Below, piece after piece: positions 1-9,185 of a stretch of 64,000 bases of DNA. Both the position numbers and the translations under genes were made by a program. Source of the stretch: Mycolicibacterium sp. MU0053 (lineage in GTDB: Bacteria > Actinomycetota > Actinomycetes > Mycobacteriales > Mycobacteriaceae); NCBI RefSeq assembly GCF_963378095.1, contig NZ_OY726397.1:62001-126000 (forward strand). The letters run 5' to 3'. Position 1 is the first letter of the stretch. Every line of letters starts with the position of its first letter. The notes under the pieces were generated by a model, which was not told the DNA's origin, ran no database searches, and saw only the letters and a list, made by a program, of their open reading frames with translations.

Positions 1-394
1 CGGCGACGCATTCCGGCCGATCACCGAGCTGGATGTGACGGCGTCGGACCCCCACGTGCGCGCCGCCGAACCGGTGCCGGACCTCGGCTGGCAGCTCACC
101 GAGGCCACGCATTGGCGCGACGGGCTGCCGCGAATGGTGCACACCATGGCCAAGGCCGGTGCGGCCGGCACCGGGGTTGTCGACGCGGAATTGGACGTGC
201 TGCGGGTGCACCTCGATACCGCCCGCTACCAGTTGTTTGCGCAATATCCGGACGTGACCGACCGGCTGTTCTGTAATTGTCTGCTGCTGGCCGCGACCGA
301 GGCGATCGCCGGTGGGGATCCGGTGGCGGCGAACTACCATTTTGCCTGGTTCCTCGCGGTGACGGCCGCCGACGGGAGCGGTTGGGCCCAATAG
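1..394 (+). CDS. C-terminal part of an unknown protein (5' end outside window)
   Basis: The reading frame is open from base 2 to the stop at 394 with no start needed, so this is the tail of a gene beginning before the window; an internal GTG at 35 is unlikely to be the true start. The visible ~130 residues are acidic and helical, with no motif I recognise and no membrane segment. It lies just upstream of the ESX-2 genes on the same strand, where Mtb has the poorly characterised Rv3896c-Rv3899c block; it may belong to that set but I cannot assign it. Confidence 0.6.
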   Translation, partial: GDAFRPITELDVTASDPHVRAAEPVPDLGWQLTEATHWRDGLPRMVHTMAKAGAAGTGVVDAELDVLRVHLDTARYQLFAQYPDVTDRLFCNCLLLAATEAIAGGDPVAANYHFAWFLAVTAADGSGWAQ

Positions 395-428
395 CCCTAA
401 TCCTGGGGTTATTGGTGACTCCTGAGGT

Positions 429-797
429 TTGGGTCCGCGAAGTGAATTGACGTTGCTGGGTGGCGCTCTCCATACTGTGTCGGTGTCGGGGCCCCAGGGT
501 GCGGAGGAACGTGCCGACAAGGCTCTGGTCGACGCGGTTCTCCGCGAGTTGAGTGAAGCGGCTGACAAATGGGAAGCGCTCGTGGAAGAGGCCGAGCGGA
601 TAACTTTCACGGTGGATTTGGGGGATATTCATGCGGTTGCCAACGCCGACGGAAAGCTCGTGCAGTTGAACCTGCATCCGCGAGCCACCGAATACTCGCA
701 TGTCGAACTCGCCGACCGACTCAACCTGGCATTTGCCGCGCTTCGCGACGAAGCGGAGGCCGATAACAGTGCCAGGTACGGCGGCAGCCTGCGCTGA
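429..797 (+). CDS. YbaB/EbfC-like protein next to ESX-2
   Basis: A protein of up to 122 residues. An N-terminal helix rich in Ala/Glu (ELSEAADKWEALVEEAERI) is followed by a strand pair around HAVANADGKLVQLNLHPRA, which has the pattern of the YbaB/EbfC nucleoid-associated fold. The ESX-1 component EspL (Rv3880c) is a YbaB-type protein, so a YbaB-like partner upstream of an ESX operon is reasonable; the specific role is inference. The start is uncertain: TTG 429 gives the longest frame, but GTG 477 or GTG 483 would fit the family length better and none has a convincing ribosome-binding site. Confidence 0.55.
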   Translation: MGPRSELTLLGGALHTVSVSGPQGAEERADKALVDAVLRELSEAADKWEALVEEAERITFTVDLGDIHAVANADGKLVQLNLHPRATEYSHVELADRLNLAFAALRDEAEADNSARYGGSLR

Positions 798-978
798 TGG
801 GGACGCAGCGCGCCGTGTGCCGCACTGGTGCCCATTCCCGGGCCGGGTCCTGCCCGGCCCGAATTTTGGTGTCACGGGGGGTGTTCGGGCGCGGATATCG
901 TAAGCAGGCAGCCGATGCGCGACCGTTGCGCAGTTCGGTGGCAGGGCATGCGGACGATCCGCCGGAAGGACTTCAACC

Positions 979-2460
979 GTGCCGCTGAATTTGTCGAACC
1001 GGGACCAGAACTCAGGTCACCTCTTCTACAACCGCAGGTTGAAGGCGGCGATCACCCGGTTCTCCGTGCGGATGAAGCACGACGATCGCAAACAGCATGC
1101 CGCGCTGGCGTTGTCGATCGTGTTCGTCCTGATCGGCGTCGGCTGGATGGCGCTGCTGCACTTCCTGAAGCCGGCCGGACTCGTCGGCGAGTCCAGCATC
1201 ATCGGGGACCGGGAGACCGGTGCGGTCTACGCCAAGATCGACGGCCGGCTCTACCCCGCGCTTAATCTCACCTCGGCGCGGTTGGCCACCGGTTCCAACG
1301 CGGCCCCGACATGGGTGAAATCCGCTGAGATACGGAAGTTTCCGACCGGTCCGCGCATCGGGATCCCCGGCGCCCCGGACGACCTGGCGGTGACCGGCGG
1401 CGGCGTGTCGGCGTGGTCGGTGTGTGACACCGCGGCGGCCCGCGGTTCCGCGGCCGGACCGGTGGTGACCTCGATCGCGGGGCAGCTGTCCCGCTACGGG
1501 CGCGCCGCGGCGATGGAACCGAATCAGGCCGTGCTGGCCACCCACGGCGGCGCGACCTACCTGGTGTGGAACGGGCAGCGCTCCCGGATCGACCCCCGCG
1601 ATCGGTCGCTGACGTTCAACCTGGGTCTGGATCCGGGCCAAACCTCCCCCATCGCGATGTCCAATGCCCTGTTCGACGCGCTGCCGGCCACCGAACCCCT
1701 GGTGGTCCCGGCCATTCCCGAGTTGGGCCGGCCGTCGCGCTGGCTGCCCGAGGTTCCGGTGGGCACCGTTCTGCAGAGCAAGGACGCCGCGGGCACGGTC
1801 AGCGGCTTCTACGTGCTGTTGCCGGGCGGCGTGCAGAAGATCAGCGCGTTCGTCGCCGACCTGTTGCGCACCGCGGTGTCTCAGACGTCGGCCGCGCCGC
1901 TGCTGGTGACCCCGGACAAGCTGGTGGGCATTCCCGATGTCAGCGAACTCAACATCGGCTTCTACCCGAGTGCGCGCCTGAACTTCATTGACACCGACGC
2001 CAATCCGGTGACCTGCGTGGGGTGGGAGAAGATGGCCACCGACCGGCAGGCAGGAGTCACCGTGTTCAACGGCAAGGGCCTGCCGGTGTCGCCCAGCATG
2101 GACTCGCATCTGGTCAAGCTGGTCCGGGACGATCGGCATCCGGATTCGGTGGTGGCCGACCAGATTCTGCTGTTGCCGGGCGCCCCCAACTTCGTCGCCA
2201 CCACCAGCGGTGTCGTCACCTCGGATACCCGGGAAAGTCTGTTCTGGATCTCCCCGCAGGGGGTCCGGTACGGAATCAGTTGGGATGATCAAACTTTGAA
2301 CGCCATCGGGCTCAATCCGGGCAGCGCTGTGCAGGCACCGTGGCCGATCATCCGGACCTTCGCGTCGGGTCCGGCGATCAGCCGCGAGGATGCACTGCTG
2401 GCCCGGGACACCCTGCCCAGCGGGGGAACGGCCGCACGCATTCCAGGCATGGGAGGGTAA
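979..2460 (+). CDS. eccB2: ESX-2 secretion system protein EccB
   Basis: EccB is a membrane-anchored, mostly periplasmic core component of the type VII secretion channel. The 493-residue product has the family's short cytoplasmic N-terminus with RDQNSGHLFYNRR, one transmembrane segment at about residues 42-62 (LALSIVFVLIGVGWMALLHF) and a long extracytoplasmic part with repeat-like strands. The GTG start at 979 is preceded by GGAAGGA at good distance. The gene is first in the ESX-2 core operon and ends 2 bases before eccC. Length is close to the ~495 residues of Mtb EccB2. Assignment to ESX-2 rests on the whole locus order, especially the undivided eccC and the PPE69-like gene. Confidence 0.95.
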   Translation: MPLNLSNRDQNSGHLFYNRRLKAAITRFSVRMKHDDRKQHAALALSIVFVLIGVGWMALLHFLKPAGLVGESSIIGDRETGAVYAKIDGRLYPALNLTSARLATGSNAAPTWVKSAEIRKFPTGPRIGIPGAPDDLAVTGGGVSAWSVCDTAAARGSAAGPVVTSIAGQLSRYGRAAAMEPNQAVLATHGGATYLVWNGQRSRIDPRDRSLTFNLGLDPGQTSPIAMSNALFDALPATEPLVVPAIPELGRPSRWLPEVPVGTVLQSKDAAGTVSGFYVLLPGGVQKISAFVADLLRTAVSQTSAAPLLVTPDKLVGIPDVSELNIGFYPSARLNFIDTDANPVTCVGWEKMATDRQAGVTVFNGKGLPVSPSMDSHLVKLVRDDRHPDSVVADQILLLPGAPNFVATTSGVVTSDTRESLFWISPQGVRYGISWDDQTLNAIGLNPGSAVQAPWPIIRTFASGPAISREDALLARDTLPSGGTAARIPGMGG

Positions 2461-2462
2461 CG

Positions 2463-5400
2463 ATGTCCAAACGGGGTTTCGTCCGGGCACCGCGTAAGCC
2501 GGCACCATCGGTGCCGCCGGCCCGCGTCGCGGTCAACGCGCCGCTGGAGTTGCCCGAGCGCGAACCGCGCAACATCCTGCTGATGATCGCGATCCCGGCC
2601 CTGCTGGTGGGCATCCTGGGAATGCTGGTGGTGATGTACACCTCCGGGGCGCGCTCGATGCGGGGCGGCTTCTTCCCGATGATCGGCCTGATCGGGTTTG
2701 CGGCAATGATGTTCAGCGGCCGGTTCGGCCGCGCCCGTAAGATGACTTGGGGCGAGCAGGAGAAACAACGCCGGATCTACCTGCGCCAGCTCGACGAGGA
2801 CCGCGACGAGATCCAGCGCGCGGCCCACGATCAACGGCACAGCCAGCTGTTCGTCCACGGCGACCCGCAGCAGTTGGACACCGTGATCGGCGGTCCGCGG
2901 ATGTGGGAGCGGCGCAACACCGACGTCGACTTCCTCGATGTCCGCCTCGGCATCGGCGTCCAGCAATCCAGCGAATCGGCGGTCTCGCTGCAGTGGCCCG
3001 AGGTGCCGGTCGGCGAGGAACTCGAGCCCGTCACCGGGCGCGCCCTGCGCGACTTCATCCTGGAGCAGAGCAAGATTCGCGGCATCGGCAAGGTGCTGAG
3101 CCTGCGGTCCAAACCGGGGTTCAGCTTTCTCGGGCCGGAACCGGACGAGCTGCGCAGCCTGATGCGGGCCGTGCTGTGCTCGCTGGCGGTGTACCACAGT
3201 CCCAGCGATCTGAAGATCATGGTAGTCACGCGGCATCCCGAGGCCTGGCAGTGGGTGGTGTGGCTGCCGCACAACCAGCACGACGAGATGTTCGATGCGT
3301 GCGGACTGCGACGGTTGGTGTTCGCCTCGCCGATGGACCTCGAGGTCGCCCTCGATGCCGAACTGCACCGCAAGGGCCGCGGCCCCTGGGCGCCGCCGTC
3401 GGGCAGCAGCCCGCTGTCGATGCCCTCGCCGATGGAGGCGACGGGAGGCTCGGCCCTGGGCCCGCACTGGGTGATCATCGACGACAGTGTGGGCACCCCC
3501 GAGCAGTGGGAGGGCATCACCGGCCAGAAGGGCATGGCCGGAATCACCGTGCTGCGGTTGGCGACCCGCCCCGGCGTCGGGGTCGGGTTCGCCGAGCAGG
3601 ACGAGCGCTTCGAACTGCGGGAAGGACGCCTGCGGCATCGCGAGGCCTTCTACGCCGTGGCCGACATGCTGGCCGAGAGCACCGCGGACCGCTATGCGCG
3701 CGCGATCGCCCGCTGGTCGCCGACCACCGCCGGCGAGCTTTCCGAGACCGACAGCCAGGGCGGCGAGTTGCTGCGGCTGCTGGGCATCAGCGACCCACGC
3801 AAACTCGAGGTGGACCGGCTGTGGGCGGAGAGCCGCGGGCGCGGCGACCCCAAATGGGGCATGGTCCCGGTGGGCGTGCGCCCCAACGGGGAGCTCGAAC
3901 ACATCATCCTGCGCGCCAAGGACTTCGGTGGCTACGGCTTCCACTCGGTGGTGATCGGCACGTCGGGTTCGGGTAAGTCGGAGTACTTCCTGTCGTTGTG
4001 CAACGGGATCGCGTTGACGCATTCGCCGGAGACGTTCATCGTCATCTTCGTCGACATGAAGTTCGAATCGGCCGCCCAGGACCTCGAGGGCCTGCCGCAC
4101 GTGGCCGGCTCGCTGTCGAACCTGGGCAAGGACGACCGGCATCTGGCGGAACGGATGCGCAAGGCGATCAACGGTGAGATCGCCCGTCGCTACCGGCTTT
4201 TCAAGGACGCCGGTGCGCGTGACGCCAACGAGTACGAGGAGATGCGGCTGGCCGGCCGGGATCTGGAACCCGTGCCGATCCTGCTGGTCATCATCGACGA
4301 ATACCTCGAACTGTTCCACCACCATCAGGACTGGATCGACCTCGTCATCCACATCGGGCAGGAAGGCCGCGGCTGTAACGTCTTCTTCACGCTCGGCGGG
4401 CAGCGACTGGACTTGTCGTCGCTGAGCAAGGCCAAGAGCAACATCGCCTTCCGGGTCGCGCTGCGCGCCGAGACCGCCGAGGATTCGCGCGACGTGATCG
4501 GCAGCGACGCCGCCCTGCACCTGCCGTCGCAGAAGAACGGCTACGCGCTGTTGAAGGTGGGCCCGCGCGAACTCGAACAGTTCCGCTGCTTCTACGTGTC
4601 GGCGCCGTTCGTGTTGCCGAAGAAGACCAGCACCGTCGACAAGACGGTGGACCTGAGCTTCGGTCAGCCGCGCGCCCTGACCTGGGAGTACCAGCCGCTG
4701 TCCGAGGAGGACAGTGCGGCCCTGGCGGTCGCCGACGATCCCGAGGAACCCGACGAATACCTATATCACGCCGACGGATTCAAGAAGAAGAAACTACTGG
4801 AGGTCATCCGGGACTCGCTGCTGGCGCACCCGGCGCGGCCTCCGCATCGGATCTGGCTGCCGCCGCTGGAGGAGTCCGAGTGCGCCGACGCGCTGGTGCA
4901 GCGGTTCCGGGGGCGGCCCTGGCACGTCGACTACGGCCAGAACCCCGGGCTGGTGATTCCCGTCGGCGTGGTCGACATCCCCGAGGATCACCAACAGAAC
5001 GTGCACGTCCTCGATGTCGAGATGGACAACGTGATGGTGGTGGGCACCGCGCAGCGCGGCAAGTCCAGCACGCTGATGACGTTGATGATGTCGGCGGCGC
5101 TGATGTATCGGCCGGATCGGGTGACGTTCTTCTGCATCGGCGCCACCCTGTACGCGATCGAGGATCTGCCGCACGTTGCCGGCGTGGTCAGTGTGACTGA
5201 CACCGAAGGGGTTTCGCGCACCATCGCCACCCTGGAGGGTTTGATCCGGGCCCGCGAGGCGGCGTTCAAGCACTATCAGATCGATATCTCGGAGTTCCGC
5301 GAACGCCGGTTCGGCGCCGCCGGTGGCGGCGGAACCGACCCGGACGACAAGTTCGGCGACGTCTTCCTGGTGGTCGACAACTTCGGTGACCTCTACGAAA

Positions 5401-6599
5401 AGGACATGGCCCTCGGCGACCGGGTGATCGCGCTGGCCCGGCAGGGCCTGTCCTACGGGGTGCACGTGATGACGAGTAGCAACGGGTGGCTGGTCGGACA
5501 GCGCCAGGCCCTGGTCGGGGTCTCGAACGCACGAATCGAGTTGCGGCTCAGTAACCCCGACGAGACCGCGATGAACACCGGCATCGAGCACCGCAAGGCG
5601 GCTCGGCGGGTGCTGGACCGGCCCGGCTTCGGTATCACCCGCACCAGCCACGAACTGTTGGTGGGCATCCCGGAGATCACCGGCCCGGGCGGGGAGCGCA
5701 TCGGCACCCGCCAGGTGGGCCGGGTCATCGCCGGGGTGACCGGCGCCGATCGCGTCGAGGCCCTGGTGCGGCTGCCCGATCGCGTCGGCCTCGGCGAACT
5801 CGTCACCGCACACCGGGCCAGCCCGGCCGCCGTCGACCCGTGGGCGATCCCGTTCGCGCTCGGGGAGACCGCACTGCAGCCGGTGACTCTCAATACCCGG
5901 GTGTCGCCGAACCTGTTGGTGGTGGGGCGGCAGGGCTGCGGCAAGACCTCGACGCTGGCTGCCGTCGGGCAGTCGGTGATGGCCGCGCTGTCGCCCGAGC
6001 AGGCGCAAATTATCATCATCGACCCCAAGACCAGCCTGATCGGCAAGGTGCAGGGCCCGCACGTGCGCGCCTACGCCTACACCGCCGAGGACGTCGACCA
6101 GGTGCTCGAATCCCTGGCCGCCGAGTTGCAGGACCGGCTCCCGCCGTCCGGACTCAGCCAGGAGGAGTTGCTGAGTCGGACGACATGGCAGGGTCCGCAC
6201 TATTTCGTGCTGATCGATGACGAGCAGGAGTTGCGCCCCTCCGGCGCGGTGCTGGGCAAGCCCGCGGCGGTGGGTCCGCTGCTTCCGCTCATCGAACGCA
6301 GCCGCGAAGTCGGCCTGCACATCGTCGTGTCTCGTTTGCCAGGAAACTGGGCCGGTGCATCGGCGATGAACCCGCTGATGCAGCGGCTGACCAGTTCCCG
6401 GACGCCGACGCTGTTCATGGACAACGATCCGACCGTGGTCAAGGTCTACGGCCGGATCTCCGCGCAGCAGTTGCCGCCCGGCCGGGGTCAGCTGGTCTCG
6501 ACCGAGGGTGAGATCGAGGGGGTGTTGGTGGGCTTTCCGGACCCCGCCACGTCCACATCCGCAGAAATAACGTCCGCACCACAGCCCAGCACACCTTAG
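2463..6599 (+). CDS. eccC2: ESX-2 FtsK/SpoIIIE-type ATPase EccC (single-chain)
   Basis: EccC is the motor of the ESX translocase and recognises Esx/PE-PPE substrates. The start is ATG 2463, two bases after the eccB stop, giving 1378 residues. Two N-terminal transmembrane segments lie at about residues 37-80. Three FtsK-type ATPase modules follow, with Walker A motifs GTSGSGKS (~498), GTAQRGKS (~861) and GRQGCGKT (~1155), and Walker B segments LLVIIDEY, VFLVVDNF and FVLIDDEQ. The second Walker B has Asp-Asn where the first has Asp-Glu, so module 2 may bind but not hydrolyse ATP efficiently. In ESX-1 the protein is split into EccCa and EccCb; the fused form is typical of ESX-2, -3, -4 and -5. 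Confidence 0.97.
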   Translation: MSKRGFVRAPRKPAPSVPPARVAVNAPLELPEREPRNILLMIAIPALLVGILGMLVVMYTSGARSMRGGFFPMIGLIGFAAMMFSGRFGRARKMTWGEQEKQRRIYLRQLDEDRDEIQRAAHDQRHSQLFVHGDPQQLDTVIGGPRMWERRNTDVDFLDVRLGIGVQQSSESAVSLQWPEVPVGEELEPVTGRALRDFILEQSKIRGIGKVLSLRSKPGFSFLGPEPDELRSLMRAVLCSLAVYHSPSDLKIMVVTRHPEAWQWVVWLPHNQHDEMFDACGLRRLVFASPMDLEVALDAELHRKGRGPWAPPSGSSPLSMPSPMEATGGSALGPHWVIIDDSVGTPEQWEGITGQKGMAGITVLRLATRPGVGVGFAEQDERFELREGRLRHREAFYAVADMLAESTADRYARAIARWSPTTAGELSETDSQGGELLRLLGISDPRKLEVDRLWAESRGRGDPKWGMVPVGVRPNGELEHIILRAKDFGGYGFHSVVIGTSGSGKSEYFLSLCNGIALTHSPETFIVIFVDMKFESAAQDLEGLPHVAGSLSNLGKDDRHLAERMRKAINGEIARRYRLFKDAGARDANEYEEMRLAGRDLEPVPILLVIIDEYLELFHHHQDWIDLVIHIGQEGRGCNVFFTLGGQRLDLSSLSKAKSNIAFRVALRAETAEDSRDVIGSDAALHLPSQKNGYALLKVGPRELEQFRCFYVSAPFVLPKKTSTVDKTVDLSFGQPRALTWEYQPLSEEDSAALAVADDPEEPDEYLYHADGFKKKKLLEVIRDSLLAHPARPPHRIWLPPLEESECADALVQRFRGRPWHVDYGQNPGLVIPVGVVDIPEDHQQNVHVLDVEMDNVMVVGTAQRGKSSTLMTLMMSAALMYRPDRVTFFCIGATLYAIEDLPHVAGVVSVTDTEGVSRTIATLEGLIRAREAAFKHYQIDISEFRERRFGAAGGGGTDPDDKFGDVFLVVDNFGDLYEKDMALGDRVIALARQGLSYGVHVMTSSNGWLVGQRQALVGVSNARIELRLSNPDETAMNTGIEHRKAARRVLDRPGFGITRTSHELLVGIPEITGPGGERIGTRQVGRVIAGVTGADRVEALVRLPDRVGLGELVTAHRASPAAVDPWAIPFALGETALQPVTLNTRVSPNLLVVGRQGCGKTSTLAAVGQSVMAALSPEQAQIIIIDPKTSLIGKVQGPHVRAYAYTAEDVDQVLESLAAELQDRLPPSGLSQEELLSRTTWQGPHYFVLIDDEQELRPSGAVLGKPAAVGPLLPLIERSREVGLHIVVSRLPGNWAGASAMNPLMQRLTSSRTPTLFMDNDPTVVKVYGRISAQQLPPGRGQLVSTEGEIEGVLVGFPDPATSTSAEITSAPQPSTP

Positions 6600-6663
6600 G
6601 ATCATCGATACCGCAGTTGACGGGGTGCGGGGGAAACCTCAGCAACAACAGGAAGGTAATGCC

Positions 6664-6987
6664 ATGACGAACCCGATTGTCGATGTCACGCCACCCATGG
6701 TCGGTTTGTCCGCGGCCACCGAGGCGGGCGTCGCCGCCGCCCAGGGGGCCAGCGCGGGGGCCGCCTCGGCGGCGCTGCTGGGCATCTTGGAGATGGCCGG
6801 CGATGTCACTTCGATCGCCTTCGCCAACGCCCTACGGGCCTCCGGCGCGGCCTACGTCGCCGCCCTCACGGAACACACCGTGCAACGTGGCATGTTTGCC
6901 GGTGCGCAGGGGATCGCGGGTGCCACCTTCGAGGCGACCGAGACCGCGCGCAGCGCCGCAGCCGCCCTGACTTCAGCGGTGTTGTAG
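6664..6987 (+). CDS. PE-family ESX-2 substrate (PE36-like)
   Basis: A 107-residue Ala-rich helical protein with ATG at 6664 preceded by AGGAAGG. Position between eccC2 and the PPE gene matches PE36 of Mtb, which should pair with the PPE as a secreted heterodimer. It lacks a canonical PE motif near the N-terminus. The C-terminal segment GMFAGAQGIAGATFEATETA aligns by eye with the region of PE proteins that carries the YxxxD/E secretion signal, but the Tyr position is Phe (FEATE). Secretion through ESX-2 is inferred from family and context. Confidence 0.8.
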   Translation: MTNPIVDVTPPMVGLSAATEAGVAAAQGASAGAASAALLGILEMAGDVTSIAFANALRASGAAYVAALTEHTVQRGMFAGAQGIAGATFEATETARSAAAALTSAVL

Positions 6988-7008
6988 ACCCGGTCGTCAG
7001 GGGGACCA

Positions 7009-8214
7009 ATGATCGACCCAGGCTGGGCGATACGCACGCCCGACCAGAATGATTTGCTGCTCAAGGCGGCCCCGGGGGGCCTCCCGAGCATGATGGCGGC
7101 CCTGGCGGCCTACACCGCCGAGATGGCGTCCACCGAGACCGCCGCGGGTGTATCGACGTCGAACATGTTGGCGCTCAGCGCCGAGTTCCAGGGTGCGACC
7201 AGCGTGGCCTCGACCGCCACCGTCACCGGGATCAACACCGTGGCGCATCTGCTGTTCGGGTGGCTCGCGGAGAAGCCCCCGCTGATCGGGACCGCGGTCA
7301 ACGCGTTCACCACGGCCTATTCCTCGATGATCCCGGCCGCACTGTGCGTGCTCAACCGCGAGGAGTGGGGGATGTTCAACGCACTGAACACGGTCCTGCC
7401 GGGCATGTTCGTGATCCCCATGGCCGACCGGGACCGCGAGTACTTCGGCCACTTCTGGCCGAACAATGCCAGTACCGGCGCCGCCTACTCGGCGACGTTG
7501 ACCTCCCTGATGCCGTTGTTGGCGGTGCCGCCGCCGATCACGCCGCAGAACGCGGCCCCTGCCATGCCGGCGGCCGCGGCGTCGGCGATGGCGGAGACCG
7601 CCGCCACGACCGCGGCCGGCGACGCGATGCGTGCCTCCAGCAAGGCGGCCGGTCAATTCTCCTCGGCCGGCGGCAACGGCGCGGGATCGTTCATGGATGT
7701 CGCCCAGAACGCGCTCGGTCCGGCTCAGAAGGCGTTCGACGCGCTGCCGCAGGCCTTCGAGGGCATCCTCGGAATGCCCACGTCGATGATGCAGCCCGCG
7801 ATGTCGGCGGTGCAGGGCTTGACCGGAATGTTCGGCGGTTCGTTCAACGGAGCCAATGCGGGCGCCGCCGGGGACGCGATCCGGCCCGGCGGGGCGGGGA
7901 TGCCGGGCGCCGGTGGACTCGGCGTGGCCACCGGCGGTGGCGGCGGCGGCATCGGATCCCCCGCTGCCGCACAGGGTATGACGAGCTACGTGCGTCCGGC
8001 GAGCGGTTTCGCGCCCGAGAACGGCGGCCGCGCGACGGGGCTGCGATCCCCGGGGCTGCTCAACGCGACGGAGATGCGCGGGCCGGCGATGGCGGGCGGC
8101 GGCGCGATGCCGATGGGACCGGCCGGCATGCTTGCCCGTGGCCAGGGTGAGGGCGGGCAGGAACAGGTGACCCGCGCGCGCATCGTGACCGAGGGGGACC
8201 GGGACAGAACCTAG
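7009..8214 (+). CDS. PPE-family protein (PPE69-like), ESX-2 substrate
   Basis: The 401-residue product follows the PE gene by 21 bases, with GGGGGA before ATG 7009. It shares the PPE69 layout: N-terminal DPGWA-x2-TP-x2-NDLLL in place of the usual Pro-Pro-Glu signature, a central REEWGMFNALN and EYFGHFWPNNA block, then a Gly/Ala/Met-rich low-complexity tail with short hydrophobic repeats. PPE69 of Mtb ESX-2 is likewise divergent at the N-terminus. The partner is predicted to be the upstream PE, with EspG2 as the chaperone; that is family knowledge rather than visible here. Confidence 0.9.
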   Translation: MIDPGWAIRTPDQNDLLLKAAPGGLPSMMAALAAYTAEMASTETAAGVSTSNMLALSAEFQGATSVASTATVTGINTVAHLLFGWLAEKPPLIGTAVNAFTTAYSSMIPAALCVLNREEWGMFNALNTVLPGMFVIPMADRDREYFGHFWPNNASTGAAYSATLTSLMPLLAVPPPITPQNAAPAMPAAAASAMAETAATTAAGDAMRASSKAAGQFSSAGGNGAGSFMDVAQNALGPAQKAFDALPQAFEGILGMPTSMMQPAMSAVQGLTGMFGGSFNGANAGAAGDAIRPGGAGMPGAGGLGVATGGGGGGIGSPAAAQGMTSYVRPASGFAPENGGRATGLRSPGLLNATEMRGPAMAGGGAMPMGPAGMLARGQGEGGQEQVTRARIVTEGDRDRT

Positions 8215-8402
8215 CCGGGAAACCAGCAGCAGCGCGTCCGACCGCACCCGAGGGAGATAGCCAGCGGAGTGGGGTTTGAGGCGGCTGTTTACCAAATCCC
8301 ACCATTCACACTGATCACAGGGGTGGAGACTGGGCCCCATCGCGGTTACACTCCAGCAGTCGCATTTGCTAATTGGTGAAGTGACACCGTCCGGAATGCA
8401 CT

Positions 8403-8460
8403 TAGACTCACATTTACGTCCCCACAAGCGGGGGGAATAACCAAAGGGAGAGGGACAGAA
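8403..8460 (+). promoter_or_regulatory. Possible internal promoter and RBS before esxD
   Basis: The 246-base gap between the PPE gene and esxD is the longest within the ESX-2 cluster and noticeably AT-richer than its flanks. TAGACT at 8403-8408 fits the mycobacterial -10 pattern TANNNT, but I see no convincing -35 at proper spacing. A run AAAGGGAGAGGGA (8442-8454) is a strong ribosome-binding site for esxD. An extra promoter for the abundant Esx pair would be in keeping with other ESX loci; this is a weak call. Confidence 0.3.
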
Positions 8461-8799
8461 ATGGCATACGAAGTCGGCGGGCAGGGCACGATCGATGTAC
8501 CCCCGGAGCAGTTGCGGGAGACCATGAACTCGGTGGTCTCGGCCATCATGCAGAGCGGAAACCTGAGCAATGACTGCATCAACCTGATTCAGGATCTGGT
8601 GGGCGGGGGCGCATTCCGGGGCCCCGCGGCCGTGATGGCCGGCCAGACCATGAATGAGATCAATGAGGCCATGCAGAAGATCCTCACGCACGGCACCGCG
8701 CTGGCCGAGCACCTCGGCGATACCGCTGACTTCATGGACAACAACGAAGGGGATTCGGCCGCTCAGATCCAGGCCGTCCTCGGCAGCATGGCCCGCTAG
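8461..8799 (+). CDS. esxD: EsxD-like WXG100-superfamily protein
   Basis: A 112-residue helical-hairpin protein, first of the Esx pair of this ESX-2 locus. The turn usually marked by Trp-x-Gly reads GAFRGPAA at about residues 50-57, so the Trp is replaced by Phe. The C-terminal helix has the LAEHLGDTADFMDNNEGDS stretch resembling EsxD (LAEGL...ALMEGHEADS in Mtb, from memory). It is expected to form a heterodimer with the product of the next gene and be exported by EccC2. The EsxD rather than EsxC assignment follows from gene order and the C-terminal helix. Confidence 0.88.
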   Translation: MAYEVGGQGTIDVPPEQLRETMNSVVSAIMQSGNLSNDCINLIQDLVGGGAFRGPAAVMAGQTMNEINEAMQKILTHGTALAEHLGDTADFMDNNEGDSAAQIQAVLGSMAR

Positions 8800-8832
8800 C
8801 TCCCCACCGCCTGATACTTCCAAGGAGACAAG

Positions 8833-9117
8833 ATGACTCAGATCACGTACAACAAGGCAGCCATCGCGGAGGCCGCCGACCGGGTGATTCACAACGCCGC
8901 CGGGATGGGCGACGACTACACCGACGTCCACAACCGGACCAGTGCCCTGCTCGGCGAGTTCTCCGGCAAGAACGCCGTGACCTACGCCGAGCATCAGACC
9001 CAGTTCATGCAGGGTTTCGAGAGCCTGATCGAAACAGTGATGCAATTCGGCGCGACCGTGCACGCGGTGTTGGGCAATGCGACGGCCACCGACGTGACGC
9101 TGGCCAGCAGGATGTGA
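8833..9117 (+). CDS. esxC: EsxC-like WXG100-superfamily protein
   Basis: A 94-residue partner Esx protein starting at ATG 8833 with AAGGAGA upstream. It begins MTQITYNKAAI, as EsxC does (QITYNPGAV in Mtb), and the helix-turn motif reads GEFSGKNAV, again Phe instead of Trp. The second helix contains GFESLIETVMQFG. Export as an EsxD-EsxC heterodimer is inferred from the family. A 13-bp hairpin follows 14 bases after the stop. Confidence 0.9.
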   Translation: MTQITYNKAAIAEAADRVIHNAAGMGDDYTDVHNRTSALLGEFSGKNAVTYAEHQTQFMQGFESLIETVMQFGATVHAVLGNATATDVTLASRM

Positions 9118-9131
9118 CCTGACAAATCGAC

Positions 9132-9165
9132 CGGTGGGGTGCGCGCCTAGGTGCGCACCCCACCG
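9132..9165 (+). terminator. Hairpin between esxC and espG2
   Basis: CGGTGGGGTGCGC (9132-9144) and GCGCACCCCACCG (9153-9165) are perfect complements around an 8-base loop, giving a very GC-rich 13-bp stem. There is no U-tract, as is usual for mycobacterial intrinsic terminators. It sits in the 68-base gap between esxC and espG2 and could attenuate read-through, or protect the 3' end of the esxD-esxC message. Confidence 0.65.
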
Positions 9166-9185
9166 CATGTCCGGGGGAGAGACTC

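Noticed and set aside
2289..4520. 743-residue open frame antisense to eccC2
   Set aside because: Same GC-driven artefact; no motif and complete overlap with a well-supported gene.
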